From Clostridia bacterium (GTDB lineage: Bacteria; Bacillota; Clostridia; Christensenellales; Borkfalkiaceae), in contig JAGBSS010000096.1 of the NCBI GenBank assembly GCA_017631725.1, positions 1 to 7,439 on the forward strand: a stretch of 7,439 nucleotides of DNA, in the 5' to 3' direction. The translations under genes and the position numbers were made by a program. A model generated the notes under the pieces. That model did no database searches, was not told the origin of the DNA, and saw only the letters and a list, made by a program, of their open reading frames with translations. Of this stretch, positions 1 through 5,144 are shown in pieces (position 1 is the first letter of the stretch; every line of letters begins with the position of its first letter).

Positions 1-312
1 GGTTATGCAAGGGGGCTTGGTGTAGAGTTTATAGAGAGCATAAATTCTTATGCAATTAAAAATTTTATGCCAGACTATACCGTATTTTTAAGTTTAACTC
101 CAGAAGAAGCCTTTAAAAGAAAGGGCGGTGTAGACAAAGGAGACAGAGTAGAACTTTCGGGTATGGAATTCCACCAAAAAGTTTACCAAGGTTATTTAGA
201 ACTTGCTAAAAAGTATACTGATAGAATTTTGGTAATAGACGCAAGTGGTGAAAGAAACCAAACTCAATCTAAAATTATTTCAGCGTTAAAAAACGTGGGT
301 GTTATAAAATAA
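1..312 (+). CDS. tmk: Thymidylate kinase (dTMP kinase), C-terminal part; 5' end outside window
   Basis: dTMP kinase phosphorylates dTMP to dTDP with ATP in the cytosol, an essential step of dTTP synthesis. The frame is open from base 1, and the first residues (GYARGLGVEFIESIN) match the family segment around the QGxxRGLG motif, so the gene enters from the left rather than starting at the internal ATG at 67. The PDYTVFLSLTPEEAF stretch (PD.t.fLd..pe.a..R) and the lid-like RKGGVDKGDRVE follow, then the usual FHQKVYQGYLELA helix. About 103 residues are present, roughly half the usual 200-210, so the P-loop and DRY region lie upstream of the window. The TAA stop is followed directly by the ATG of holB, consistent with one transcript. 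The product is clear from motifs; only the start is unseen. Confidence 0.93.
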   Translation, partial: GYARGLGVEFIESINSYAIKNFMPDYTVFLSLTPEEAFKRKGGVDKGDRVELSGMEFHQKVYQGYLELAKKYTDRILVIDASGERNQTQSKIISALKNVGVIK

Positions 313-1296
313 ATGGCAGATTTTTATTCTCTTTTAAAAACAACGACTGCTTATAAAAGCATATTAAAAGATAAAAAAGCGGGCAAGCTTTCGCACGCTT
401 ATTTAATAATAAATCCCGACAAAGAGTTTTCTTTAGAATATCTTAAAATTATTGCAAAGTTAATTTCTTGTTCGTCAGATTCCGTTTGTTTTAATTGTAG
501 AACTTGCTCGTTAATAGAAAACGGCTTTCATCCAGACGTAAAGTTTTACCCAAGAGAAAAAGATGCTATTTCAGTAGAAGAAGTTAGTGAAATTATAGAA
601 AGTGCTTACGTTAAGCCATACGAATCAGATAAAAAAGTTTTTGTTTTAGATAAAGCAGACACTATGAGCCAAGTGGTTCAAAACAAAATTTTAAAAACGT
701 TAGAAGAACCACCTGAAAACGTTGTTATTTTGTTAGGTGCAGTTAGTGAATATTCCCTATTATCCACGGTAAAATCAAGGGTTAAAAAGCTTTCTATATC
801 ATCGTTTGAAAAACAAGCGTTAAAGTCTGCTTTAAAAGAAGAATTATTTTTAGAAGAAGATGCAGATGGCTTAATTTCGGCATCTGATGGAACTGTTGGC
901 GGGGTTTTATCTCTGCTTTCAGGCGAAGAAATTTTAAACGTTAAAAATCTTGTGGCAGAAGTTTTAACGGAAATGAAATCAAGTAAAGACGTTTTGTTTT
1001 ATACAAATAAAATAAAGCAGTCGGGGGTTGATGAACTTAAATTTATCTCCGTTTTTAAAACGGCAATAAGCGATTTAATTTCTGCAAACCAAAACGTGCC
1101 ACACTTAATTAAAGATAAATACTTATACGGAAAAACCAAGTTTGCTTCTAACTTTAAGTTAGGCTCACTAATTATGGTGTCAGAAAAACTTACAGAAGCA
1201 GAAAAGAGAAAAAAGTTTAATCAAAGTGGACAAACGCTTATAGAGTGGCTTTTGTTTTCCGTGTTGGAGGGGAAATATAAATGGCAAAAATTATAG
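313..1296 (+). CDS. holB: DNA polymerase III subunit delta prime
   Basis: Clamp-loader subunit that, with delta and the tau/gamma ATPases, loads the beta clamp on DNA. The 327 residues match the family's usual length. A degenerate nucleotide site is expected for delta prime, and no GxxGxGKT P-loop is visible near residues 30-45. The zinc-binding cysteines are C53, C59, C62 and C65. A Walker-B-like VFVLDKAD is at 109-116, followed by NKILKTLEEPP at 124-134, the typical AAA+ clamp-loader segment. The arginine-containing SRx motif is present at 155-157 as SRV rather than the common SRC. The C-terminal part (about 200-327) is the less conserved collar domain. The ATG follows the tmk stop with no gap, with only a weak GGGTG about 11 bases upstream, so translational coupling to tmk is likely. 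The 3' end overlaps ricT by 16 bases. Confidence 0.93.
   Translation: MADFYSLLKTTTAYKSILKDKKAGKLSHAYLIINPDKEFSLEYLKIIAKLISCSSDSVCFNCRTCSLIENGFHPDVKFYPREKDAISVEEVSEIIESAYVKPYESDKKVFVLDKADTMSQVVQNKILKTLEEPPENVVILLGAVSEYSLLSTVKSRVKKLSISSFEKQALKSALKEELFLEEDADGLISASDGTVGGVLSLLSGEEILNVKNLVAEVLTEMKSSKDVLFYTNKIKQSGVDELKFISVFKTAISDLISANQNVPHLIKDKYLYGKTKFASNFKLGSLIMVSEKLTEAEKRKKFNQSGQTLIEWLLFSVLEGKYKWQKL
1266..1272 (+). promoter_or_regulatory. Ribosome binding site of ricT, inside the 3' end of holB
   Basis: GGAGGGG lies 8 bases before the ATG at 1281. It sits within the last codons of holB and fixes the ricT start, giving a 16-base gene overlap that favours coupled translation. Confidence 0.8.
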
Positions 1297-2123
1297 GGGT
1301 TAAATTTAAAAACACGGCAAAAGTATATTACTTTTCGCCTGCTAACGAAACGGACGTTTATGAAAAAAATAGCGGGGTTATTGTTGAAACGGCAAAAGGT
1401 TTAGAATACGGTACGGTCACCTTTGGTATAAAAGAAGTGCCAAACGAAGAACTCGTTTATCCGTTAAAACCCGTTTTAAGAAAGGCTACCGAAAAGGATA
1501 TTAAGGCGGTTAAAGCCAACGAAGAAAAAATTCCAGAAGCATTAGAATTTGCAAACGAAAAAATATTAGAACGCAAGTTAGATATGAAACTTATTGGCTG
1601 TGAATATTCTTTCGATGGCAAAAAATTGGTGTTCTTTTTCTCCGCAGATGACAGAGTAGATTTTAGGGAACTTGTAAAAGACCTTGCCGCTAAATTTAGG
1701 GTAAGAATTGAGTTGCGCCAAATTGGCATTAGAGATGAAACTAAAATGCTTGGTGGTATTGCTCCTTGTGGAAGACCTTGCTGTTGTAGTAGTTGTATGC
1801 CAGAATTTTCAAAGGTTAGCATTAAAATGGCAAAAACTCAAGGTTTACACTTAAATCCAGAAAAAATAAGCGGGCTTTGTGGCAGACTTATGTGTTGTTT
1901 AGAGTACGAAAACGACTATTATAGCGAAGTTTACAAAAAAATGCCTAAACTTGGTGGAAAAGTTAATACTCCAGATGGAGATGGCGTGGTTATTTCTAAC
2001 GATATGCTTAAACTTATCTCCAAAGTAAAGGTTACGCAAAGCGATGGTACGGAAATTTATAAAGATTACCCTGTAGACAGGCTTAAATTTAAGCGTGGTC
2101 AAGAAGAAGATGAAAAAGAATAA
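1281..2123 (+). CDS. ricT: PSP1-domain protein RicT (YaaT), stage 0 sporulation/RNA processing factor
   Basis: In Bacillus subtilis RicT (YaaT) forms the RicA-RicF-RicT complex, which binds Fe-S clusters and helps RNase Y mature selected mRNAs; it also affects sporulation and competence. The 280 residues show the PSP1 domain in the first half (EYGTVTFGI at 42-50, PLKPVLRKAT at 61-70) and the family's cysteine signature: LGGIAPCGRPCCC at 157-169, SIKMAKTQGLHLNP at 180-193, ISGLCGRLMCCLEYE at 196-210. Cysteines are at 163, 167, 168, 169, 172, 200, 205 and 206. As I recall the family pattern (PCGRxLCC, then a hydrophobic residue near 172), C167 and C172 are additional. The C-terminus is acidic and probably disordered. 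The position directly after holB is the conserved Firmicutes order. RicA and RicF are not encoded in the window. Confidence 0.92.
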   Translation: MAKIIGVKFKNTAKVYYFSPANETDVYEKNSGVIVETAKGLEYGTVTFGIKEVPNEELVYPLKPVLRKATEKDIKAVKANEEKIPEALEFANEKILERKLDMKLIGCEYSFDGKKLVFFFSADDRVDFRELVKDLAAKFRVRIELRQIGIRDETKMLGGIAPCGRPCCCSSCMPEFSKVSIKMAKTQGLHLNPEKISGLCGRLMCCLEYENDYYSEVYKKMPKLGGKVNTPDGDGVVISNDMLKLISKVKVTQSDGTEIYKDYPVDRLKFKRGQEEDEKE

Positions 2124-2142
2124 AAGTAAAATCAAAAAGTCC

Positions 2143-2171
2143 TTTACAAAGAAAATTTTTTGTGATAGAAT
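2143..2171 (+). promoter_or_regulatory. Sigma-A-type promoter driving the ferredoxin gene
   Basis: TTTACA (2143-2148) and TAGAAT (2166-2171) are each 5/6 matches to consensus, separated by exactly 17 bases. The predicted transcript start is near 2178, giving a leader of about 21 bases that contains the AGGAGGT ribosome binding site at 2186-2192. It lies in the 75-base gap after ricT and implies that the ferredoxin is transcribed independently of, or in addition to, the tmk-holB-ricT operon. Called by eye. Confidence 0.72.
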
Positions 2172-2198
2172 ATTGTTAGGCTTATAGGAGGTAATAAA

Positions 2199-2369
2199 AT
2201 GGCTTACAAAATCGATGAAAAGTGCATTTCTTGTGGCGCTTGCGCAGATACTTGTCCTTGTGGTGCAATTAGTCAAGGTGACACCCAATACGTAATCGAT
2301 GCAGACACATGCATGAGTTGTGGCGCTTGTGAAGCAGGTTGCCCAGTAGAAGCAATTTCCGAAGAATAA
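2199..2369 (+). CDS. Small 2[4Fe-4S] ferredoxin (56 aa)
   Basis: Clostridial-type bacterial ferredoxin, a soluble low-potential electron carrier. The 56 residues start MAYKIDEKCISCGAC and carry two complete cluster motifs: C9-x2-C12-x2-C15-x3-C19-P and C38-x2-C41-x2-C44-x3-C48-P, the standard pattern in which each motif gives three ligands to one cluster and one to the other. An extra cysteine, C21, follows CP where Val is common. Length and the internal twofold repeat fit classical 2[4Fe-4S] ferredoxins of about 55 residues. The start is fixed by AGGAGGT at 2186-2192, six bases before the ATG. The gene has its own promoter and terminator, so it is a one-gene unit inserted between ricT and trmN, where yabA sits in B. 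subtilis. Its partner is unknown; RicT, from a complex that binds [4Fe-4S] clusters, is a tempting neighbour, but that is inference. Confidence 0.92.
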   Translation: MAYKIDEKCISCGACADTCPCGAISQGDTQYVIDADTCMSCGACEAGCPVEAISEE

Positions 2370-2386
2370 GATATTGCAATTAAAAA

Positions 2387-2416
2387 AAGGCGTGCTTATA
2401 GCGCGCCTTAATTTTT
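2387..2416 (+). terminator. Rho-independent terminator after the ferredoxin gene
   Basis: AAGGCGTGC (2387-2395) pairs with GCGCGCCTT (2401-2409) over 9 bp including one T-G wobble, around the loop TTATA. AATTTTT follows to 2416. It begins 17 bases after the ferredoxin stop and ends only three bases before the trmN ATG at 2420, so trmN and rsmI need read-through or an unseen promoter. Confidence 0.8.
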
Positions 2417-2419
2417 ACT

Positions 2420-3085
2420 ATGAAAACTATTGAAGAATTAGGTTTAAACGGAATAAAAATTTATCAAGACGATAATTTATATCGTTTTACTTCAGATGCA
2501 ATTTTACTCTCTCGCTTTGCAAAGGTAAAAAGGGGAGATGTAGTTGCAGATTTTTGTTCTGGCTCTGGTATTGTCGGTTTGCATTTATACGCACTTAACC
2601 CTTTTATAAAAAAAGTGGTTATGTTTGAAATGCAAAAGCCTTTAGCAGACCTTTCGGAAGAATATATAAAATTAAACGACTTGCAAAACGTTTTTAGTTT
2701 ACAAAACGTTAAGGTTCAAGATATACCAAGCAATTTTTACGGAACGTTTTCTTTAATAGTTGTTAATCCACCGTACGCACCTATTGACATTGGCGAAACA
2801 AGTAAAGATGATTCTATTGCCATTTGCAAAAGTGAAGTTGCCTTAAAATTAAACGAATTAATAGAAAAGGTGGCTAAATGCTTAAAGTTTGGCGGTAAAT
2901 TTTGCATGGTTCACAGGGCGGATAGGCTTACGGATATAATTTTAGAAATGAAAAAGAACAATTTAGAGCCTAAGCGTTTGCAGTTTGTTTCAGGTGCAAA
3001 AAAAGACCCTTATTTACTTTTAATAGAAGGTGTTAAGGGTGGCAAAAAGGGCGGACTAAAAGTTTTAAAGGAGATAGAAAACTAA
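2420..3085 (+). CDS. trmN: tRNA1(Val) (adenine37-N6)-methyltransferase family protein (YabB/TrmN6)
   Basis: A class I SAM-dependent methyltransferase of the TrmN6/YabB family, whose E. coli member methylates N6 of A37 in tRNA1(Val); the exact tRNA target here is inferred. The 221 residues show the family N-terminus (KIYQDDNLYRFTSDAILLSRF, 13-33), the SAM-binding motif I DFCSGSGIVGLHL at 44-56, an acidic residue closing strand 2 (E70), and the adenine-N6 methylase motif NPPY at 116-119. The tail is Lys/Gly-rich. The ATG at 2420 is the only sensible start: the conserved region begins a few residues later, and upstream in-frame codons run into the terminator without a start codon. No Shine-Dalgarno is visible. 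The TAA overlaps the rsmI ATG by one base (TAATG). B. subtilis has the same order with yazA between the two genes; yazA is absent here. Confidence 0.87.
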   Translation: MKTIEELGLNGIKIYQDDNLYRFTSDAILLSRFAKVKRGDVVADFCSGSGIVGLHLYALNPFIKKVVMFEMQKPLADLSEEYIKLNDLQNVFSLQNVKVQDIPSNFYGTFSLIVVNPPYAPIDIGETSKDDSIAICKSEVALKLNELIEKVAKCLKFGGKFCMVHRADRLTDIILEMKKNNLEPKRLQFVSGAKKDPYLLLIEGVKGGKKGGLKVLKEIEN

Positions 3086-3882
3086 TGCTATATTTCGTTG
3101 CAACACCGATAGGCAACTTAAAAGATATATCTTTTAGGGCAATAGAAGTTTTAAAAGGCGTAGATGAAATAGCGTGTGAAGACACAAGGCATAGTTTAAC
3201 CCTTTTAAATCATTACGAAATTAAAAAACCTACTTTTTCTTATCATAAATTTAATGAAAAAGAAGTTGGCGAAAAAATTATAGAAAAATTAAAAAACGGC
3301 AAAAACATAGCCGTTATTTCCGATGCGGGTATGCCCGTTATATCCGACCCCGGTGGAGTTTTAATACCAATGCTTAAACAAAACGGGCTACAATACACTA
3401 TTATTCCGGGTGCAAATGCGGCATTATCCGCGCTAATTTTATCGGGGCTTAACTCGGAAAGATTTTGTTTTGTAGGTTTTTTACCCGAAAAGAAAAAAGA
3501 TAGAGAAGAACTTATTTCGGGGTTTATTGATACCCCTGCAACTTTAATATTTTATTCTGCCCCACACGACGTTAATAAAGATATTTTATCGCTTTATTCG
3601 GTTTTAGGAGATAGAAATGCCGCTGCAGTAAAAGAAATAACAAAACTACACGAAAGCGCAATCACGTTTAACCTTAAAGATGGTTTAGGTGTAGAGCCTA
3701 AAGGGGAATACGTTATTTTAGTAGAAGGCAAGGCAAAACAAAACGAACTTAATAGTTTATCAGAAGAAGAACACTTTAAGTTTTATTTATCTCAAGGTTT
3801 AGACAAAAAAGAAGCAATTAAAAAGGTTGCAAAAGACCGTGGCGTTTCTAAATCCTCGTTATATAAATATACCATAGAATAG
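3085..3882 (+). CDS. rsmI: 16S rRNA (cytidine1402-2'-O)-methyltransferase
   Basis: RsmI methylates the 2'-OH of C1402 in the 16S rRNA decoding centre using SAM. The 265 residues show the tetrapyrrole-methylase-like fold in order: FVATPIGNLKDIS at 4-16, EIACEDTRHS at 28-37, AVISDAGMPVISDPG at 76-90, IIPGANAALSAL at 107-118, FVGFLPEKKKDR at 129-140, FYSAPHD at 156-162, and KEITKLHE at 183-190. GEYVILVEG at 207-215 closes the catalytic part. The C-terminal stretch (KKEAIKKVAKDRGVSKSSLYKY, about 241-262) looks like the small helix-turn-helix-like tail often seen in RsmI. The start overlaps the trmN stop by one base, and AAAGGAG (3067-3073) lies 11 bases upstream, so the two rRNA/tRNA modification genes are coupled. 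Confidence 0.95.
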   Translation: MLYFVATPIGNLKDISFRAIEVLKGVDEIACEDTRHSLTLLNHYEIKKPTFSYHKFNEKEVGEKIIEKLKNGKNIAVISDAGMPVISDPGGVLIPMLKQNGLQYTIIPGANAALSALILSGLNSERFCFVGFLPEKKKDREELISGFIDTPATLIFYSAPHDVNKDILSLYSVLGDRNAAAVKEITKLHESAITFNLKDGLGVEPKGEYVILVEGKAKQNELNSLSEEEHFKFYLSQGLDKKEAIKKVAKDRGVSKSSLYKYTIE

Positions 3883-3891
3883 GAGAACTTT

Positions 3892-4106
3892 ATGGAAATG
3901 CTTATTCACTCGCAAGAGATTAACGGCGAAAAAGAGAAAATAAAATTAAGCGAGCCTATAATATTAATTGATAATGAAAAAAAGGGTCGCTCTGGGCATA
4001 TGAGCCACGCCTTGACAGAGTTTGAAAAGGGCAAAATTATGGCGTTGTTGGCGCAGTAGATGGCAAGTGGGGACAGGTAAACGGAATGCTTTTAGAAATT
4101 GAATAG
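3892..4106 (+). pseudogene. Decayed remnant, possibly of a sialidase/BNR-family glycosidase
   Basis: The reading frame from ATG 3892 (AGGAG at 3881-3885, six bases upstream, overlapping the rsmI stop) runs 55 codons to TAG at 4057-4059. In the frame open from 4026, coding-like sequence continues to TAG at 4104-4106 and ends GAVDGKWGQVNGMLLEIE, so the two pieces look like one gene joined by a deletion or frameshift near 4040. The N-terminal piece includes LSEPIILIDNEKKGRSGHM followed by SHALTEFEKGKIM. From memory this resembles the first 50 residues of Firmicutes sialidase-like (BNR repeat) proteins of about 400 residues, in which a Gly-His segment precedes the first propeller blade. No Asp-box is present. 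The residual RBS and lack of most of the protein argue for a recent internal deletion. The alternative is a genuine 55-residue unknown protein. The family assignment is tentative. Confidence 0.5.
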
Positions 4107-4141
4107 AAAAAAAGGCTAATTAAGATAATTAGCCTTTTTTT
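4107..4141. terminator. Bidirectional terminator between the rsmI operon and the araC-like gene
   Basis: A perfect 16-bp inverted repeat (4107-4122 with 4126-4141) around the loop AGA: seven A, then GGCTAATTA, loop, TAATTAGCC, then seven T. Each strand ends in a T run, so it can stop transcription from both sides. It begins right after the remnant's last stop and lies 8 bases beyond the regulator's stop on the opposite strand. Confidence 0.9.
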
Positions 4142-4149
4142 GATTGTAA

Positions 4150-5001
4150 TTATTGTTTTTGTTGAAAGCGTTTTCTATAAGATAATGGCGTAATACCATA
4201 TTCTTTTTTAAATTGGCTAAACAAATAGTTTTCCGTTAAAAATCCAGAAAAAATTGCCACGTCGGAAATTTTAAGGTTGGTGTGCACTAAATAAGATACG
4301 GCAATTTCTAACCTTGTCTTTTTTAATAGAAGAGAAAAGGTTTCGCCAAAATTCTTTTTAACCACCCTTGCCGTTTGTCGTTCAGATAAGTTTAGATAAT
4401 TAGAAAGGTGTGTTAAACTTACGTCGTTCATATATTGGTTGGTTATAAAGTCGCAAATTAAATCGCTATAACGTGCGTTGTCGCTTTCCGTTTTGGTTAA
4501 AACCTTGTTGGCTAAATTGTCATCTTCTAAAAACTGCAAGAAAAGAATGGAGAAAAGAGAATTTATTTTTTCATTGTCAAAATTAGATTTTTGCCATTCT
4601 AACTTTATAGTATCACCAATATTTTCCACCTGTTTAGATAATGGGAAAGTTAAAACTTGCTCCGATTGTCTTGCGTTTTCTAATTTGGCAAAAAACCCCA
4701 CGTCTTTGTTTAGTTTATCAACGTCAAACAAAAAACAAACGGAGTTTTTTGCGTTAACGGTGTAGTGAAAAAACATGGGCGGAACTATTAAAACCGTGTT
4801 AGAAAAACTAAAGGTTTCCGTTTTAGTGACAAATTTTAAAGGTTTGTCGCCTATAATAAAAACTTCGTAAGAAAAGTGAAAGTGAGTTTGTAAAATTTTT
4901 TCTACCGAAAAGTTTTTTACCGATGAAAGTATTGAATTGTGGGAAAAATAATCTTTAACAATTATAATTTTAGTATCTTTAACGTAAAAAAAGTTAGACA
5001 T
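4150..5001 (-). CDS. AraC-family transcriptional regulator with N-terminal cupin-like domain
   Basis: A cytosolic DNA-binding regulator of 283 residues, the usual size for AraC/XylS proteins with a sugar- or ligand-sensing arm. The N-terminal half has the cupin-like pattern of AraC_binding domains (THFHFSYEVFIIGDKPLKF at 39-57, then VLIVPPMFFHY at 70-80). The C-terminal half carries two helix-turn-helix motifs: SLTHLSNYLNLSERQTARVV at about 195-214 and KISDVAIFSGFLTENYLFSQ at about 244-263, ending in the signature FKKEYGITPLSYRKRF (264-279). The start is supported by GGAGAG (5007-5012, minus strand) five bases before the ATG. It is divergent from a major facilitator transporter, the classic arrangement of a regulator and its target, so it probably controls that gene and perhaps itself. 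The ligand is unknown; a carbohydrate is suggested by family and context only. Confidence 0.9.
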   Translation of the reverse strand: MSNFFYVKDTKIIIVKDYFSHNSILSSVKNFSVEKILQTHFHFSYEVFIIGDKPLKFVTKTETFSFSNTVLIVPPMFFHYTVNAKNSVCFLFDVDKLNKDVGFFAKLENARQSEQVLTFPLSKQVENIGDTIKLEWQKSNFDNEKINSLFSILFLQFLEDDNLANKVLTKTESDNARYSDLICDFITNQYMNDVSLTHLSNYLNLSERQTARVVKKNFGETFSLLLKKTRLEIAVSYLVHTNLKISDVAIFSGFLTENYLFSQFKKEYGITPLSYRKRFQQKQ

Positions 5002-5020
5002 TTTTACTCTCCATGGTTAA

Positions 5021-5049
5021 ATGATAGTATAATTTTGCTTAAAAGTCAA
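5021..5049 (-). promoter_or_regulatory. Promoter of the AraC-family regulator gene
   Basis: On the minus strand TTGACT (5044-5049) is followed after 17 bases by TATCAT (5021-5026), each 5/6 to the sigma-A consensus. The transcript would start near 5014, giving a leader of only about 13 bases that still contains the GGAGAG ribosome binding site. Confidence 0.62.
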
Positions 5050-5065
5050 TAAAAACTATAAAATT

Positions 5066-5091
5066 AGGACATTTTTGAATAAAGTTGTCTT
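5066..5091. promoter_or_regulatory. Candidate operator between the divergent promoters
   Basis: An imperfect inverted repeat, AGGACATTTTT (5066-5076) against AAAGTTGTCTT (5081-5091), with 8 of 11 positions pairing around GAAT. It lies between the -35 elements of the regulator and the transporter genes, where an activator could touch both. A direct repeat TTTTGCT at 5033-5039 and 5091-5097 flanks it. AraC proteins more often bind direct repeats, and the region is AT-rich, so either could be chance. Confidence 0.3.
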
Positions 5092-5100
5092 TTTGCTAAA

Positions 5101-5129
5101 TTGTTTTTTTGTTTTAAAAATGATATGAT
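5101..5129 (+). promoter_or_regulatory. Extended -10 promoter of the MFS transporter gene
   Basis: TGATATGAT (5121-5129) is an extended -10 (TGn then TATGAT, 5/6). TTGTTT at 5101-5106 is a weak -35 at 17-base spacing, as expected of a promoter that needs an activator. The start would fall near 5136, leaving a leader of about 9 bases that begins at the GGTGA ribosome binding site (5136-5140). Confidence 0.55.
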
Positions 5130-5144
5130 TTTATTGGTGAAATT

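Noticed and set aside
1457..1822. Open minus-strand frame of about 120 codons opposite ricT
   Set aside because: It is antisense to a well-conserved gene, its translation has no recognisable domain, and no RBS precedes it.
1899..2288. Open minus-strand frame spanning the end of ricT and the ferredoxin gene
   Set aside because: It runs across the ferredoxin promoter and two real genes on the other strand; the product is low-complexity hydrophobic/Phe-rich sequence typical of antisense AT-rich DNA.
2374..2402. Possible promoter TTGCAA-17-TATAGC overlapping the ferredoxin terminator
   Set aside because: Both elements are only 4/6 and the -10 lies in the terminator loop and stem. It could explain trmN transcription but is too weak to list as a feature.
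4107..4141. Long inverted repeat considered as a transposon end or MITE
   Set aside because: It is a single hairpin with A/T runs placed exactly between convergent stops, with no target-site duplication; a bidirectional terminator explains it.
4478..4765. Plus-strand frame inside the AraC-family gene
   Set aside because: Opposite a gene with clear cupin and HTH motifs; no RBS or family features.
5033..5097. Direct repeat TTTTGCT at 5033-5039 and 5091-5097 as AraC half-sites
   Set aside because: Seven bases in AT-rich intergenic DNA is within chance; no second conserved half-site was seen beside either copy.
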